64,000 nt of DNA from Pseudomonas sp. CC120222-01a (GTDB lineage Bacteria; Pseudomonadota; Gammaproteobacteria; Pseudomonadales; Pseudomonadaceae), in the NCBI RefSeq assembly GCF_003097235.1, contig NZ_QEQQ01000013.1:107594-171593 (forward strand), written 5' to 3'. Below, piece by piece: positions 27,078 through 35,586 of this stretch. Below the pieces are notes generated by a model that saw nothing but the letters and a program-made list of their open reading frames with translations, did not search any database and was not told the DNA's origin. The number at the start of each line of letters is the position of its first letter. Within the stretch, counting starts at the first letter, position 1. Position numbers and translations under genes: made by a program.

Positions 27078-27103
27078 ATATATTTCAATTAGTTGAAATA
27101 TAT
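27078..27103. terminator. AT-rich perfect stem-loop after the small secreted protein
   Basis: ATATATTTCAA, TTAG loop, TTGAAATATAT: an 11-base perfect stem five bases after the stop codon. Almost pure A/T within a strongly GC-rich genome. It may end the transcript of 26744-27073 and of the convergent LysR gene, but the weak stem makes a protein-binding site equally possible. Confidence 0.45.
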
Positions 27104-27127
27104 TACTAATGTATTTTAGAGAATCAG

Positions 27128-28054
27128 TCAGCCCTGGCTTCGCCAGGGCGGGCCGTCTTTGAAGCGTTCCTCGATCCAGGCCTTGAACGCCCCCATGGCG
27201 GCGCTGTTCAGCCGCGCCGAGGGGCGCACCAGGTAGATACCCGCTGCCACGTCCAGCTGCCATTGCGGCAGCACCCGCACCAGACGCCCGGCCGCGAGGT
27301 CCTCGCCCATCAACCAGTCGCCACCTGCCAGAATGCCCACGCCGCGCCGCGCGGCCTCAAGCAATGCCTCATTGTCGTTGCCGCGTAACGAGCCGCTGAC
27401 CCGGACGCTCACCTCCTGCTTTCCACTGTTAAGCCGCCATTCAGGAAATGAACGTAAGCCACTGAATCCTAAGCAGTTATGCTCAGAAAGCTGCTGAGGT
27501 TCGAGCGGTTCGCCCTGGCGCGCAAGGTAGGCCGGCGAAGCGCACAGGATGCGCAGGTGATCGCCCAGCTTGCGCGCCACCAGGCGGTTGTCTGCCAGCT
27601 CGCCAACGCGGATGGCTGCGTCGAAACCCTCGCCGACCAGGTCAACGAAGCGGTCGGCATACTCGGCTTCGAGGGTCACCTGCGGGTAAGCCAGCACAAA
27701 ATCCGCCAGCAGGCCGCTGAGCCAGCGGCGGCCCATGGCGGCAGGCAAGGCCAGCCGCAAGCGGCCACGCACCGCTGCGGCGCCCTCGGCGGCCTCCTGC
27801 TCGGCCTCGGCAATCAGGCGGCTGGCCTCACGCACGCGGGCTACCAGCCGCTCACCTTCGTCGGTGAAGCGCAGTTGCCGTGTGGTGCGCTCCACCAGGC
27901 GTATGCCCAGGCGCTGTTCCAAGGCGTTCAGACGCTTCGACAGCACCGTGGGATGGCGCTCCAGCTGGCGGCCGGCGGCGGCAAACGAGCGTTGCTCGTG
28001 CAAGGCCAGCAAGGTGGCGAGTTCATCAGCGCGGCGGCTGTCAAAGGCATCCAT
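27128..28054 (-). CDS. LysR-family transcriptional regulator
   Basis: A 308-residue LTTR. The N-terminal HTH (about residues 10-70) has LLALHEQRSFAAAGRQLERH and LNALEQRLGIRLVERTTR. The C-terminal periplasmic-binding-like effector domain follows from about residue 95. The ATG at 28054 (MDAFDSRRADEL) was chosen because the HTH starts there. It lies 26 bases after the quinone-oxidoreductase gene on the same strand and may regulate it. Confidence 0.9.
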   Translation of the reverse strand: MDAFDSRRADELATLLALHEQRSFAAAGRQLERHPTVLSKRLNALEQRLGIRLVERTTRQLRFTDEGERLVARVREASRLIAEAEQEAAEGAAAVRGRLRLALPAAMGRRWLSGLLADFVLAYPQVTLEAEYADRFVDLVGEGFDAAIRVGELADNRLVARKLGDHLRILCASPAYLARQGEPLEPQQLSEHNCLGFSGLRSFPEWRLNSGKQEVSVRVSGSLRGNDNEALLEAARRGVGILAGGDWLMGEDLAAGRLVRVLPQWQLDVAAGIYLVRPSARLNSAAMGAFKAWIEERFKDGPPWRSQG

Positions 28055-28080
28055 GGCAAGGCTCGGTGGTGAGTTCGGAG

Positions 28081-29055
28081 TCAGGCGGTGAGAATCAGCG
28101 CCCCTTCCGACAGCCCTTGCTCCAGGTCCCCATGGGCCCTGGCCGCCTCGGCCAACGGGTAACGGCGCCACACGCGTGGCTGAATGATACCTGCGCCAAT
28201 CGCTGCCAGCACATCGGCTGCGCGCTGCTGGTATTCCTCGGCCGTGGCGGTGTGGGCAGCCAGGGACGGCCGGGTCAGGTACAGCGAGCCCTTGGCATTG
28301 AGAGTGGCCACTTCGATGGGCTCTGGTACCCCGGAGATCGCCCCGCACGACACCAGCAGGCCACGGGGACGCAAGCTGTCCAGCGATGCCTGCAGCGACA
28401 GCTTGCCGACGCTGTCATACACGACGTCGACACCCTGCCCCTGGGTCAGCGCACGTACCTGGCTGGCCAGGCTCGCCGCATCGAAGACCAGCACATCATC
28501 ACAACCCGCAGCCTGCGCCCGCGCCACGCTCTGTGGCTTCGACACCACGCCAATCACCCGAGCCCCCAGATGGCGCGCCCAGGGCGCCATGAGCTGGCCA
28601 AGGGCACCGGCGGCGCCATACAGCAGGATCTGCGTACCAGGCCCCACCGGGTAGGTGGCCTTGAGCAGGTACTGCGCGGTGATGCCCTTGAACAGCACGG
28701 CAGCGGCTGCTTCATCGTCCAGGCTCGGCGGCAGCTTCACCAGGCGCTCCGCCGGGTACAGCCGGCCGCTGGCATAGGCACCCACTGGGCCGGTGGCATA
28801 CGCAACGCGGTCACCGACCTGGACGTTGCTCACCCCGGCACCCACCGCGGTCACTCGCCCGGCCCCCTCCAGCCCCAGCCCCGAAGGCAGTGCCAGTGCT
28901 GCGCCGCCTTTGCGTTGCAGCACATCGAGGGGATTGACGCCCATAGCAGTCTGCTCCAGCCATACCTGCCCGGGGCCAGGCTGCAGGGGTTGCAGGTGTT
29001 CCAGGTGCATGACGTCGGCAGCGCCAGTGGCGCTCAGGGCAATTCGGCTAGCCAT
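28081..29055 (-). CDS. Quinone oxidoreductase (MDR/zeta-crystallin family)
   Basis: A 324-residue NADPH-dependent medium-chain reductase without zinc ligands. The N-terminal GroES-like domain contains MGVNPLDVLQRKG and LGLEGAGRVTAVGAGV. The Rossmann motif LLYGAAGALGQLMAPWARHLGA is near residue 150. Such proteins reduce quinones or enals by one or two electrons. The start has AAGGAA upstream. Likely in one transcript with the LysR gene behind it. Confidence 0.87.
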   Translation of the reverse strand: MASRIALSATGAADVMHLEHLQPLQPGPGQVWLEQTAMGVNPLDVLQRKGGAALALPSGLGLEGAGRVTAVGAGVSNVQVGDRVAYATGPVGAYASGRLYPAERLVKLPPSLDDEAAAAVLFKGITAQYLLKATYPVGPGTQILLYGAAGALGQLMAPWARHLGARVIGVVSKPQSVARAQAAGCDDVLVFDAASLASQVRALTQGQGVDVVYDSVGKLSLQASLDSLRPRGLLVSCGAISGVPEPIEVATLNAKGSLYLTRPSLAAHTATAEEYQQRAADVLAAIGAGIIQPRVWRRYPLAEAARAHGDLEQGLSEGALILTA

Positions 29056-29160
29056 GTTCGGTTCCTTGCGGGAGTGAAAGACCGGATCAGGCTAATTGGC
29101 AGGCGGAATTCGAACAATCGGTCCAGGTGCAGATGATTGCTGCACCTGGTGAAGCAATGC

Positions 29161-29631
29161 TCAGCAGGGATAGACTGGCTCGCAGCGCACTTCGGTCTTT
29201 ACCGAGTTGGCGATGAAGCAGGCGTCGTGGGCCAGATGATGCAGCTGATCGAGCTGCTCCGCCGTCGGCTGGCGCTCCCCGGAGAACTCGACCCGCGGCC
29301 GCAGGGTGACCACGGTCATTGCCATGCGCCCTGCTTCATTACGCGCCATCACCCCTTCGGCGTCGTCGGCATAGTGCTCGACGCAAAAGCGCTGCTTGGC
29401 CGCCAACGACAGGAACCACAGCATGTGGCAGCTGGACAGCGCGGCGATGAAGGCCTCTTCCGGGTCCACGGCCGAGGCATCGGACATGGGCAGCGGCACC
29501 ACATGGGGCGACGACGACCCCGGCACCTCGACGCCCCCGTCGAAGCGCCACAGGTGCCGGCGGCTGTACTGGTTACCGAGAAAATCCTGGCCGTCGCGAG
29601 CCCAGGCCACGTGAGCGGTGTATTGCGCCAT
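29161..29631 (-). CDS. OsmC-family peroxidase-like protein
   Basis: A 156-residue OsmC/Ohr-fold protein with the two conserved cysteines, Cys68 (ALSSCHMLWFL) and Cys138 (HDACFIANS). It likely reduces organic hydroperoxides or binds sulfur species. ATG 29631 is preceded by GGAGG at 5 bases; the frame runs further upstream into the yeeE gene but without support. It follows the YeeE/YedE transporter gene by 34 bases, probably one operon. Confidence 0.9.
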   Translation of the reverse strand: MAQYTAHVAWARDGQDFLGNQYSRRHLWRFDGGVEVPGSSSPHVVPLPMSDASAVDPEEAFIAALSSCHMLWFLSLAAKQRFCVEHYADDAEGVMARNEAGRMAMTVVTLRPRVEFSGERQPTAEQLDQLHHLAHDACFIANSVKTEVRCEPVYPC

Positions 29632-29665
29632 TCGAACCTCCTTGTCCAATTGATCACAGCGTTTT

Positions 29666-30880
29666 TCAGCAGCCGCTGAGCGCCACCGGGCGGCGTTCGC
29701 CGGCAAAGAACATCGGGCGCAGGCGCACGCCGATCAGGTTACCGGCGTAAGCCGCGATCAGCCACAGCCAGCCATGCACGCTACCCGACGCGATACCGCT
29801 GAAGTAGGCGCCGATATTACAGCCATAGGCCAGGCGCGAACCATAGCCCAGCAGCAGGCCACCGATCACCGCAGCGATCAGCGATGGCAGCGGGATTTTC
29901 AGGCTGGGTGCGAAGCGACCCGCCAGGCCCGCCGCCATCAGTGCGCCGAGCACGATGCCGATGTCCATCACCGTGGTGATGTCCTGCCACAGCGGCGCAG
30001 CCAGCGCCTTGGCATTGGCTGGCACCTGCCAGAACACCCAGCTGCCGACGTCCACGCCGAAGCTGGAAAGGGTCTTGGCGCCCCACAGGGCGAAGGCCGA
30101 CGTGATACCCCACGGGCGCCCGGCCAGGGCCAGGGTGGCGTAGTTGAGCAAGGCCAGGGCAATCGCGCCCCACAGCAGAGGCCAAGGGCCGCGCAGGAAG
30201 CGGCGCAGACCTTGATGCTCGCTGCTCAGGGGCGCTTCCAGGGCGCCATGACGACGCTTTTCCAGCACCACGGTAGCCCAGGCGATCAGCGCGAACACGG
30301 CCACGCTGACCAGCAGCGCAGGCACCACGCCCCAGGCCTGGACGATCGAGGTGGCCGGGAACGACGGCAGCGCGAACCACCAGTCGGCATGGTGGGTGGC
30401 GCTGACCGAGCCGATGATGAAGAACAGCAGGGTCACCAGCATCCGCGCATTGCCACCGCCGACCGTGAACAGCGTGCCCGAGGCACAGCCGCCCCCCAGT
30501 TGCATGCCGATGCCGAAGATGAACGCGCCGAACACCACCGACACGCCAGCCGGCGCGACCAGGCCGGTAACCGGGGTACCGAACAGGCTGCCAGCCGACA
30601 GCGCCGGGAAGAACAGCAGCACGGCCAGGGTCAGCATGACCATCTGCGCACGCAGGCCGGCGCCGCGGCGCTCGTTGATGAACACGCGCCAGGCCGAGGT
30701 GAAGCCAAAAGCGGCGTGGTAGAGCGTCAGGCCCAGGGCGGCGCCGACCATCAACAGCAGCACCTGTTTGAAGCCGGCGTTGAGGTTGAGGAACCAGGCG
30801 CCGGCCAGCAGCAGGGCCAGGGCGATCAAGGGCGCACCGAGGCGGCGCGGTTCGGGTGTGGCGGTTGCAGAAAGACCCAT
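29666..30880 (-). CDS. YeeE/YedE-family (TsuA-like) sulfur-compound transporter
   Basis: A 404-residue membrane protein with about ten spans and two pseudo-repeats. Each half holds the family cysteine motif: GGGCASGTLFTVGGG near residue 128 and SRLAYGCNIGAYFSG near residue 350. Family members carry thiosulfate or related sulfur across the inner membrane through persulfide chemistry on these cysteines. The coupled OsmC-type gene downstream fits a role in handling reactive sulfur. Substrate inferred. Confidence 0.88.
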   Translation of the reverse strand: MGLSATATPEPRRLGAPLIALALLLAGAWFLNLNAGFKQVLLLMVGAALGLTLYHAAFGFTSAWRVFINERRGAGLRAQMVMLTLAVLLFFPALSAGSLFGTPVTGLVAPAGVSVVFGAFIFGIGMQLGGGCASGTLFTVGGGNARMLVTLLFFIIGSVSATHHADWWFALPSFPATSIVQAWGVVPALLVSVAVFALIAWATVVLEKRRHGALEAPLSSEHQGLRRFLRGPWPLLWGAIALALLNYATLALAGRPWGITSAFALWGAKTLSSFGVDVGSWVFWQVPANAKALAAPLWQDITTVMDIGIVLGALMAAGLAGRFAPSLKIPLPSLIAAVIGGLLLGYGSRLAYGCNIGAYFSGIASGSVHGWLWLIAAYAGNLIGVRLRPMFFAGERRPVALSGC

Positions 30881-30947
30881 CGGAATACTCGGATTACAGT
30901 GAAACGGGGGGCGAGTATAACCCCAAAGGTGGATTGTGTTGCCTGCA

Positions 30948-31043
30948 CCGGCCTCTTCGCGGGTGAACCCGCTCCCACAGGATTACCTTTTCCTCAGGAT
31001 CTGTGTAGTACCTGTGGGAGCGGGCAAGCCCGCGAAGGGGCCA
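30948..31043. repeat. REP pair between yeeE and a LysR gene
   Basis: CCGGCCTCTTCGCGGGTGAA continues into CCCGCTCCCACAGG, facing CCTGTGGGAGCGGGCAAGCC followed by CGCGAAGGGGCC across a 34-base centre. This is the classic P. putida REP form. Confidence 0.88.
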
Positions 31044-31097
31044 GTACATCTGTTAGGCTGATAATCACCTGTCAAAGCCACCAAAAGCATTCGCCCC

Positions 31098-32006
31098 ATG
31101 GATGAACTGCGCAAGATCGACCTCAACCTGCTGCTCACCCTGCACGCCCTGCTCAGCGAAAAGCACGTGACCCGCGCCGCCTTGCGCCTGCACCGCAGCC
31201 AACCCGCCGTCAGTCATGCCCTGGCGCAGCTGCGTGCACACTTCGACGACCCGTTGCTGATCCGCCAGCACGGCCAGATGGCCCTGACCGCCCGCGCCCA
31301 ATCCCTGGCCAAACCGCTGCAGGATGCCCTCGGCAGCCTCAACGGCCTGCTGGCCGCGCCACAATTCGACCCTGCCCTGGCCCGACGCCGCTTCAGGCTG
31401 TCGCTGTCCGACTATTCCTCGCGCATCATCCTGCCGCCGCTGGTGCGCCATCTGCGCCAGGTCGCCCCCGGCGTCGACCTGGCGATCAGCCAGGCCAGCC
31501 GCGAAACCATGCTCGCGCAGTTGCTCGATGGCGAACTCGACCTGGCCCTGGGCATCTTCCCCGAACTGCCAGCCGGTATCACCACCCAGACCTTGTTCGA
31601 AGACCGCTTCATCAGCGTCGCCGATCGCCACGTGCTGCCAGCCAAGGGCGGGCTCACCCTGGAGGACTGGCTGACGCGCCCGCACGTGCTCATTGCCATG
31701 CACCCGGATGCCCACGATGAGATCGAGCGAGCCTTGGCCGAACAAGGCCTGCGCCGGCACATTGCGCTGGCGCTGCCCCATTGGAGCGCAGCGGTCGAAG
31801 TACTCGCCGGGACTGACCTGATCCTCACCGTAGCTAGCCGTGCGGTTGGCTCGATGCGCCAGCACCCGTCACTGCGCCAGTTCACCCCGCCACTGCCGAT
31901 CCCTGCCCTCGCCTATCAACAGGCCTGGCATGGACGAAAGGACAGCGACCCCGGCCATCGCTGGCTGCGCAAAGCAGTCTGGGCGTGCAGCCAGCCCGGG
32001 CACTGA
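31098..32006 (+). CDS. LysR-family transcriptional regulator
   Basis: A 302-residue LTTR of the NodD/LeuO-like branch: the HTH near residues 5-65 reads LRKIDLNLLLTLHALLSEKH, with RAALRLHRSQPAVSHALAQL. The effector domain follows. Its stop codon abuts the stop of the convergent DMT transporter gene with no spacer (TGA/TCA at 32004-32009). The divergent yeeE gene, across a REP pair, or the DMT gene is a possible target. Confidence 0.88.
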   Translation: MDELRKIDLNLLLTLHALLSEKHVTRAALRLHRSQPAVSHALAQLRAHFDDPLLIRQHGQMALTARAQSLAKPLQDALGSLNGLLAAPQFDPALARRRFRLSLSDYSSRIILPPLVRHLRQVAPGVDLAISQASRETMLAQLLDGELDLALGIFPELPAGITTQTLFEDRFISVADRHVLPAKGGLTLEDWLTRPHVLIAMHPDAHDEIERALAEQGLRRHIALALPHWSAAVEVLAGTDLILTVASRAVGSMRQHPSLRQFTPPLPIPALAYQQAWHGRKDSDPGHRWLRKAVWACSQPGH

Positions 32007-32513
32007 TCAGCGCTCGATCACGGCCTGGCCAGACGACGGGGTCGAAGTCCAGCCGCCCTGCACCAGCAACACACCACCCAGGATCAGTAGCACACCGGCA
32101 ACCCTGGCCAGGTTCACTGGCTTGCTGGCAACGCCCATCAGCCCGAAGTGATCGACGATCACCGAGGTCAGGATCTGCCCTGCCACCACCAGCACCAGGA
32201 AACCCGCCGTGCCCAGCTTAGGTGTCAAGGCTGCAGCGCCGGCCACATAGAGGGCGCCCAGCACACCACCGATCCAGAGCCACCACGGGCCTTGCAGCGC
32301 CTTGCTCAGGTCAGGCATGGGCACCCGCAGGACCAGCAACGCCGTGATGATCACCACCGAACTGACCGTCAACGAGGTGAAGGCGCCCCACAACCAGTGC
32401 CCCAGCGCACGGCCGACGGCGGCATTGCTGGCGGCCTGATACGGCAGCACGAAGCCTGCAAGCAGGGCCATCATCACGGGAAGGAATGCAAACAGCAGAG
32501 TCTTGTAGGACAT
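32007..32513 (-). CDS. DMT-family transporter (DUF606/YdcZ type)
   Basis: A 168-residue membrane protein with five hydrophobic spans, typical of small YdcZ-like DMT carriers, which often act as paired or homodimeric exporters. TM1 starts at about residue 5; the motif GFVLPYQAASNAAVGRALG follows. ATG 32513 (MSYKTL) chosen; an ATG 12 bases further up (32525) is also possible. It is tail-to-tail with the LysR gene. Confidence 0.83.
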   Translation of the reverse strand: MSYKTLLFAFLPVMMALLAGFVLPYQAASNAAVGRALGHWLWGAFTSLTVSSVVIITALLVLRVPMPDLSKALQGPWWLWIGGVLGALYVAGAAALTPKLGTAGFLVLVVAGQILTSVIVDHFGLMGVASKPVNLARVAGVLLILGGVLLVQGGWTSTPSSGQAVIER

Positions 32514-32654
32514 GGTGGGTCTCATCTGAAGTCAGGATGAGACCATGATCGGTAAATCGACAGCGCTTATGGAAATCGAAAATATGCACGTGCGGTATTC
32601 GTCACGCGCATGCCGGCGAATGCGGGCCTGCCGAAGCGTGCCCGCAGCCCGACC

Positions 32655-33233
32655 TCAACGCCAGGTATCGACCCGCAGCACTTCGGTGTAGATCGCATCG
32701 ACGGTCTGGCCGACCTTGAGGTTCTTCATCCGCTTCTGCAGGTCCGGGTTCTCGACCTTGACCACCTGCAGCTTGCCCTCTGGCGGCAACAGGGTCACTT
32801 CATGTGTCTTCAGGTCAATTTTCTTGATCTGCGAGGTTACCCGAACCTGACGGAACGCTTCGCCGCCCGGGTTGGGATTGTCCTTGGTGGCGCGAATGGT
32901 GCCGGACTCTTCACTCGCTTTGGGCGCGCCGCCCACATTGCTGTTGAGCACGTAGGCGATTGCCCTGGTGACGTAGATATCGACGTTGTCACCTACCTTC
33001 AGGTTGGGCAGCGCCTTGGCCTTTTCCGTCAGTTGCAGGGTGACATCCTTGTCGTTCGGCCCTTTTACCGTGACCTGGCGGTTGGCCAGGTCGATGGCGG
33101 TGACCTGGGTTTTGACGTGGCTTTCCAACGCCTGGCTGCCAATCGGAATCTCGGCGGCCTGCACCGTGAAGGTGGCAGCGGACATCAGCGTGGCGAGGGC
33201 AACAGCGCGAGCGAGCGTGCTAATAGGATTCAT
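32655..33233 (-). CDS. Periplasmic protein with an internally duplicated domain, unknown function
   Basis: A 192-residue secreted protein, signal peptide ending near VQA (residue 26). The mature part contains two similar segments: the first (about residues 42-95) has VTAIDLANRQVTVKG and NLKVGDNVDIYVT, the second (about 137-190) has IKKIDLKTHEVTLLP and NLKVGQTVDAIYT. This is a clear tandem duplication of a small beta-rich module, joined by a flexible Gly/Pro linker. RBS GGAAGCAGG before the ATG. No function recognised. Confidence 0.8.
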   Translation of the reverse strand: MNPISTLARAVALATLMSAATFTVQAAEIPIGSQALESHVKTQVTAIDLANRQVTVKGPNDKDVTLQLTEKAKALPNLKVGDNVDIYVTRAIAYVLNSNVGGAPKASEESGTIRATKDNPNPGGEAFRQVRVTSQIKKIDLKTHEVTLLPPEGKLQVVKVENPDLQKRMKNLKVGQTVDAIYTEVLRVDTWR

Positions 33234-33262
33234 AGGCCTGCTTCCATGTGTTCAAGACCGGG

Positions 33263-33289
33263 TTTGCGCGTGAAATGTTCACGCGCAAA
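33263..33289. promoter_or_regulatory. 12-base perfect inverted repeat in the leader of the duplicated-domain gene
   Basis: TTTGCGCGTGAA, ATG loop, TTCACGCGCAAA, 30 bases upstream of the start at 33233. It would fold as a strong mRNA hairpin just before the RBS, or serve as an operator. No T-run follows it on the minus strand. Confidence 0.45.
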
Positions 33290-33395
33290 GAAGCATAGCC
33301 ATTGCTCACCACTCTGCAGGCAAACGCCCGCGCTGCTGCACATTTCAACCCCTTGGCGTCAATAGGCGGCTCCCGCAAGGGACTGCGTAGGGCAG

Positions 33396-34685
33396 TCAAT
33401 TACGCGTCACGCGCCAGACGGTGTTGGCCAGGTCATCCGCAATGATCAACGCCCCGCGCGGGTCCACCGTCACGCCCACAGGCCGACCTCTCGTCTTGCC
33501 GTCGTCCCCGCGGAACCCGGTGGCAAAGTCGATCGGCTCACCGGCCGGCTTGCCCGCCTTGAACGGCACGAAGATCACCTTGTAACCCACCGGATTCGGG
33601 CGATTCCAGCTACCATGCTCGCCCACGAACACCCCGTCGGCAAACCGTTCGCCCATGGCCGGGATTGAGAAGTCCACGCCCAGCGCGGCAACGTGCGACC
33701 CCAGGCTGTAATCCGGCTTGATAGCGGCCGCCACCTTGTCCGGATTCTGCGGTTTCACCCGCTCATCGACGTTCTGCCCCCAGTAGCTGTACGGCCAACC
33801 ATAGAAGCCGCCCTCTCGTACCGAGGTGAGGTAGTCCGGCACCAGGTCCGGCCCCAGTTCGTCACGCTCGTTGACCACCGTCCACAACTGCCCGGTGTCC
33901 GGCTGAATGGTCAGCGCCGTCGGGTTGCGCAAACCGGTGGCGTAAGGCTTGTGCGCCCCGGTCACGGCGTCGATCTGCCAGACCATGGCGCGGTCGATCT
34001 CCACCTCCATGCCACGCTCGGTGATGTTGCTGTTCGAACCGATGCCCACATACAGGTAGCGGCCATCAGGGCTGATAGTCAGTGCCTTGGTCCAGTGGTG
34101 GTTGATCTCGGCCGGCAGGTCGGTGACCTTGGTCGGCGGGCCGCCAGCCTTGGTCTGGCCGTCCTGGTAATCGAAGCGCACCAGCGCATCCTGGTTGGCC
34201 ACGTACAGCTTGCCGTCGGCAAAGGCCAGCCCGTAGGGCGCATTGAGGCCGTCGGCGAACACCGTCTGCACCTCATAGGTGCCATCGCCATCGGCATCGC
34301 GCAGCAGGGTCAGGCGGTTGCCGCCCTTCACCTGCGTATTGCCCTTGGCTTTGATCTGGCTGGCGATCACGTCCTTGGGCTTGAGCTTGACCGCACTGCC
34401 GCCGCGCCCTTCGGCGACCAGGATATCGCCATTGGGCAGCACCAGGCTCTGGCGCGGGATCTTCAGGTCAGTGGCGATCGCCGTGATGCTGTAGCCCTCA
34501 GGCACGGTGGGCTTCTGCTCGCCCCATTGCGCCGGTTGCGCGATCTTCATGCTCGGCAGCAGGCCGCGCTCCGGGGCCGGCAGCTTCGGGTCGGGCCCCA
34601 GTGCCTGGGTCGGCTCGCCGTCACCGCCACAGGCGGCCAACAGCAGCGCCACGCTCAACAACGACAGTCCATGCAACGGCTTCAT
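33396..34685 (-). CDS. Sorbosone/PQQ-glucose-dehydrogenase-like lipoprotein
   Basis: A 429-residue secreted beta-propeller of the sorbosone dehydrogenase (GdhB-like) family. The lipobox LLAAC gives lipidated Cys19. The propeller contains LPNGDILVAEGRGG, the calcium-like loop LLRDADGDGTYE, NAPYGLAFADGKLYVAN and FVGEHGSWNRPNPVGYKVI, which are family features. Probably PQQ-binding and acting on an aldose in the periplasm; activity is unproved. It overlaps the DUF2231 gene by 4 bases (ATGA), so the two are co-translated. Confidence 0.87.
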   Translation of the reverse strand: MKPLHGLSLLSVALLLAACGGDGEPTQALGPDPKLPAPERGLLPSMKIAQPAQWGEQKPTVPEGYSITAIATDLKIPRQSLVLPNGDILVAEGRGGSAVKLKPKDVIASQIKAKGNTQVKGGNRLTLLRDADGDGTYEVQTVFADGLNAPYGLAFADGKLYVANQDALVRFDYQDGQTKAGGPPTKVTDLPAEINHHWTKALTISPDGRYLYVGIGSNSNITERGMEVEIDRAMVWQIDAVTGAHKPYATGLRNPTALTIQPDTGQLWTVVNERDELGPDLVPDYLTSVREGGFYGWPYSYWGQNVDERVKPQNPDKVAAAIKPDYSLGSHVAALGVDFSIPAMGERFADGVFVGEHGSWNRPNPVGYKVIFVPFKAGKPAGEPIDFATGFRGDDGKTRGRPVGVTVDPRGALIIADDLANTVWRVTRN

Positions 34686-35110
34686 GCCTCACCTCCCGAA
34701 CCCAGGTTGCTCATGCCCAGCCATGCCGCCACGCAGGCCAGCACGGTGACGATCACCGACAGCACCAGGCCCGCCGGCATCACTGCCCAGGCATCCTTGG
34801 CATGCTCGAAGGCATTGATCAGCCCCAGCACCCAGGTCGCCAGCAACAGCAGTAAATACAGCGTCGGGCGCCCGCCCTTGCGCGGGGCGCGGATCAGGTT
34901 GGCCAGCGCGAACAACAGCGCCAGTCCGCAGAACAGCAGGCCGCCAGCGATCAGCCAGGCGGCGAAGTTGCTCCACTGGATCTGGTAGCTCTTGAAGTAG
35001 GCAATGTCGCTCAGCAGCGCGCCGAGAAACAGCGGGACCGTGCCGGCCAGCAGGATCGCGTGCAGCGGGCTGGGCGTGCATCGGTAGAGAGTTTGCTCTG
35101 TAGCGGTCAC
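34682..35110 (-). CDS. DUF2231-like four-span membrane protein
   Basis: A 142-residue integral membrane protein with four hydrophobic segments and the start CTPSPLHAILLAGTVPLFLGA, resembling DUF2231 proteins (His near TM1). AGGAGGCGCC precedes the ATG. Overlap with the dehydrogenase gene suggests a membrane partner, perhaps an electron acceptor or heme-binding subunit. This pairing is seen; its meaning is inferred. Confidence 0.8.
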   Translation of the reverse strand: MTATEQTLYRCTPSPLHAILLAGTVPLFLGALLSDIAYFKSYQIQWSNFAAWLIAGGLLFCGLALLFALANLIRAPRKGGRPTLYLLLLLATWVLGLINAFEHAKDAWAVMPAGLVLSVIVTVLACVAAWLGMSNLGSGGEA

Positions 35111-35283
35111 GGCGCCTCCTTAATCAGTCAGTGACCCGAGGCTGAGGGACTGGCGCGGCGGCCTGGTCCATCAGGCGTGCGCAGGGTGCGCATAAGAAGG
35201 GATCACCTTGACGTTCGGATAGTTCACCGCTTGGCTTGATAGAAATATCCTGAAAGACTTAATACGTCGGGATGAGGGATACC

Positions 35284-35583
35284 ATGAAGACTTGCAGCAC
35301 ACGACCTTACGCGTACTGGGCCGCGCATGCCTTTCTGGCCATCAGCCTGGCACTCAATGCCGGCTGTTCGAGCAAAAACAGCAAGGCGCGCTACTACGCC
35401 GCCGCGCCAGGCTCCAACTGTTACGCCAAGGCGCTGCCAAGCACCGGTGAAGGCGGCCTGGCCTGGGGCAACACGCTAGGCATTGCCAAGCAGAAGTCGC
35501 TGAACAACTGCATCCGCTATGCCGGCCGCTCCGGTGGTACGCCAGACACCTGCCAGGTGGTGTTGGCCAAATGCAAGAACTGA
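35284..35583 (+). CDS. Small lipoprotein, unknown function
   Basis: A 99-residue protein whose lipobox LNAGC gives a lipidated Cys28, with a rather long n-region. The mature part (about 71 residues) has three further cysteines and the stretch YAAAPGSNCYAKALPSTGEG. ATG 35284 has AGGG 8 bases upstream; an ATG 12 bases earlier is less well placed. No recognised domain. Confidence 0.72.
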   Translation: MKTCSTRPYAYWAAHAFLAISLALNAGCSSKNSKARYYAAAPGSNCYAKALPSTGEGGLAWGNTLGIAKQKSLNNCIRYAGRSGGTPDTCQVVLAKCKN

Positions 35584-35586
35584 CCC

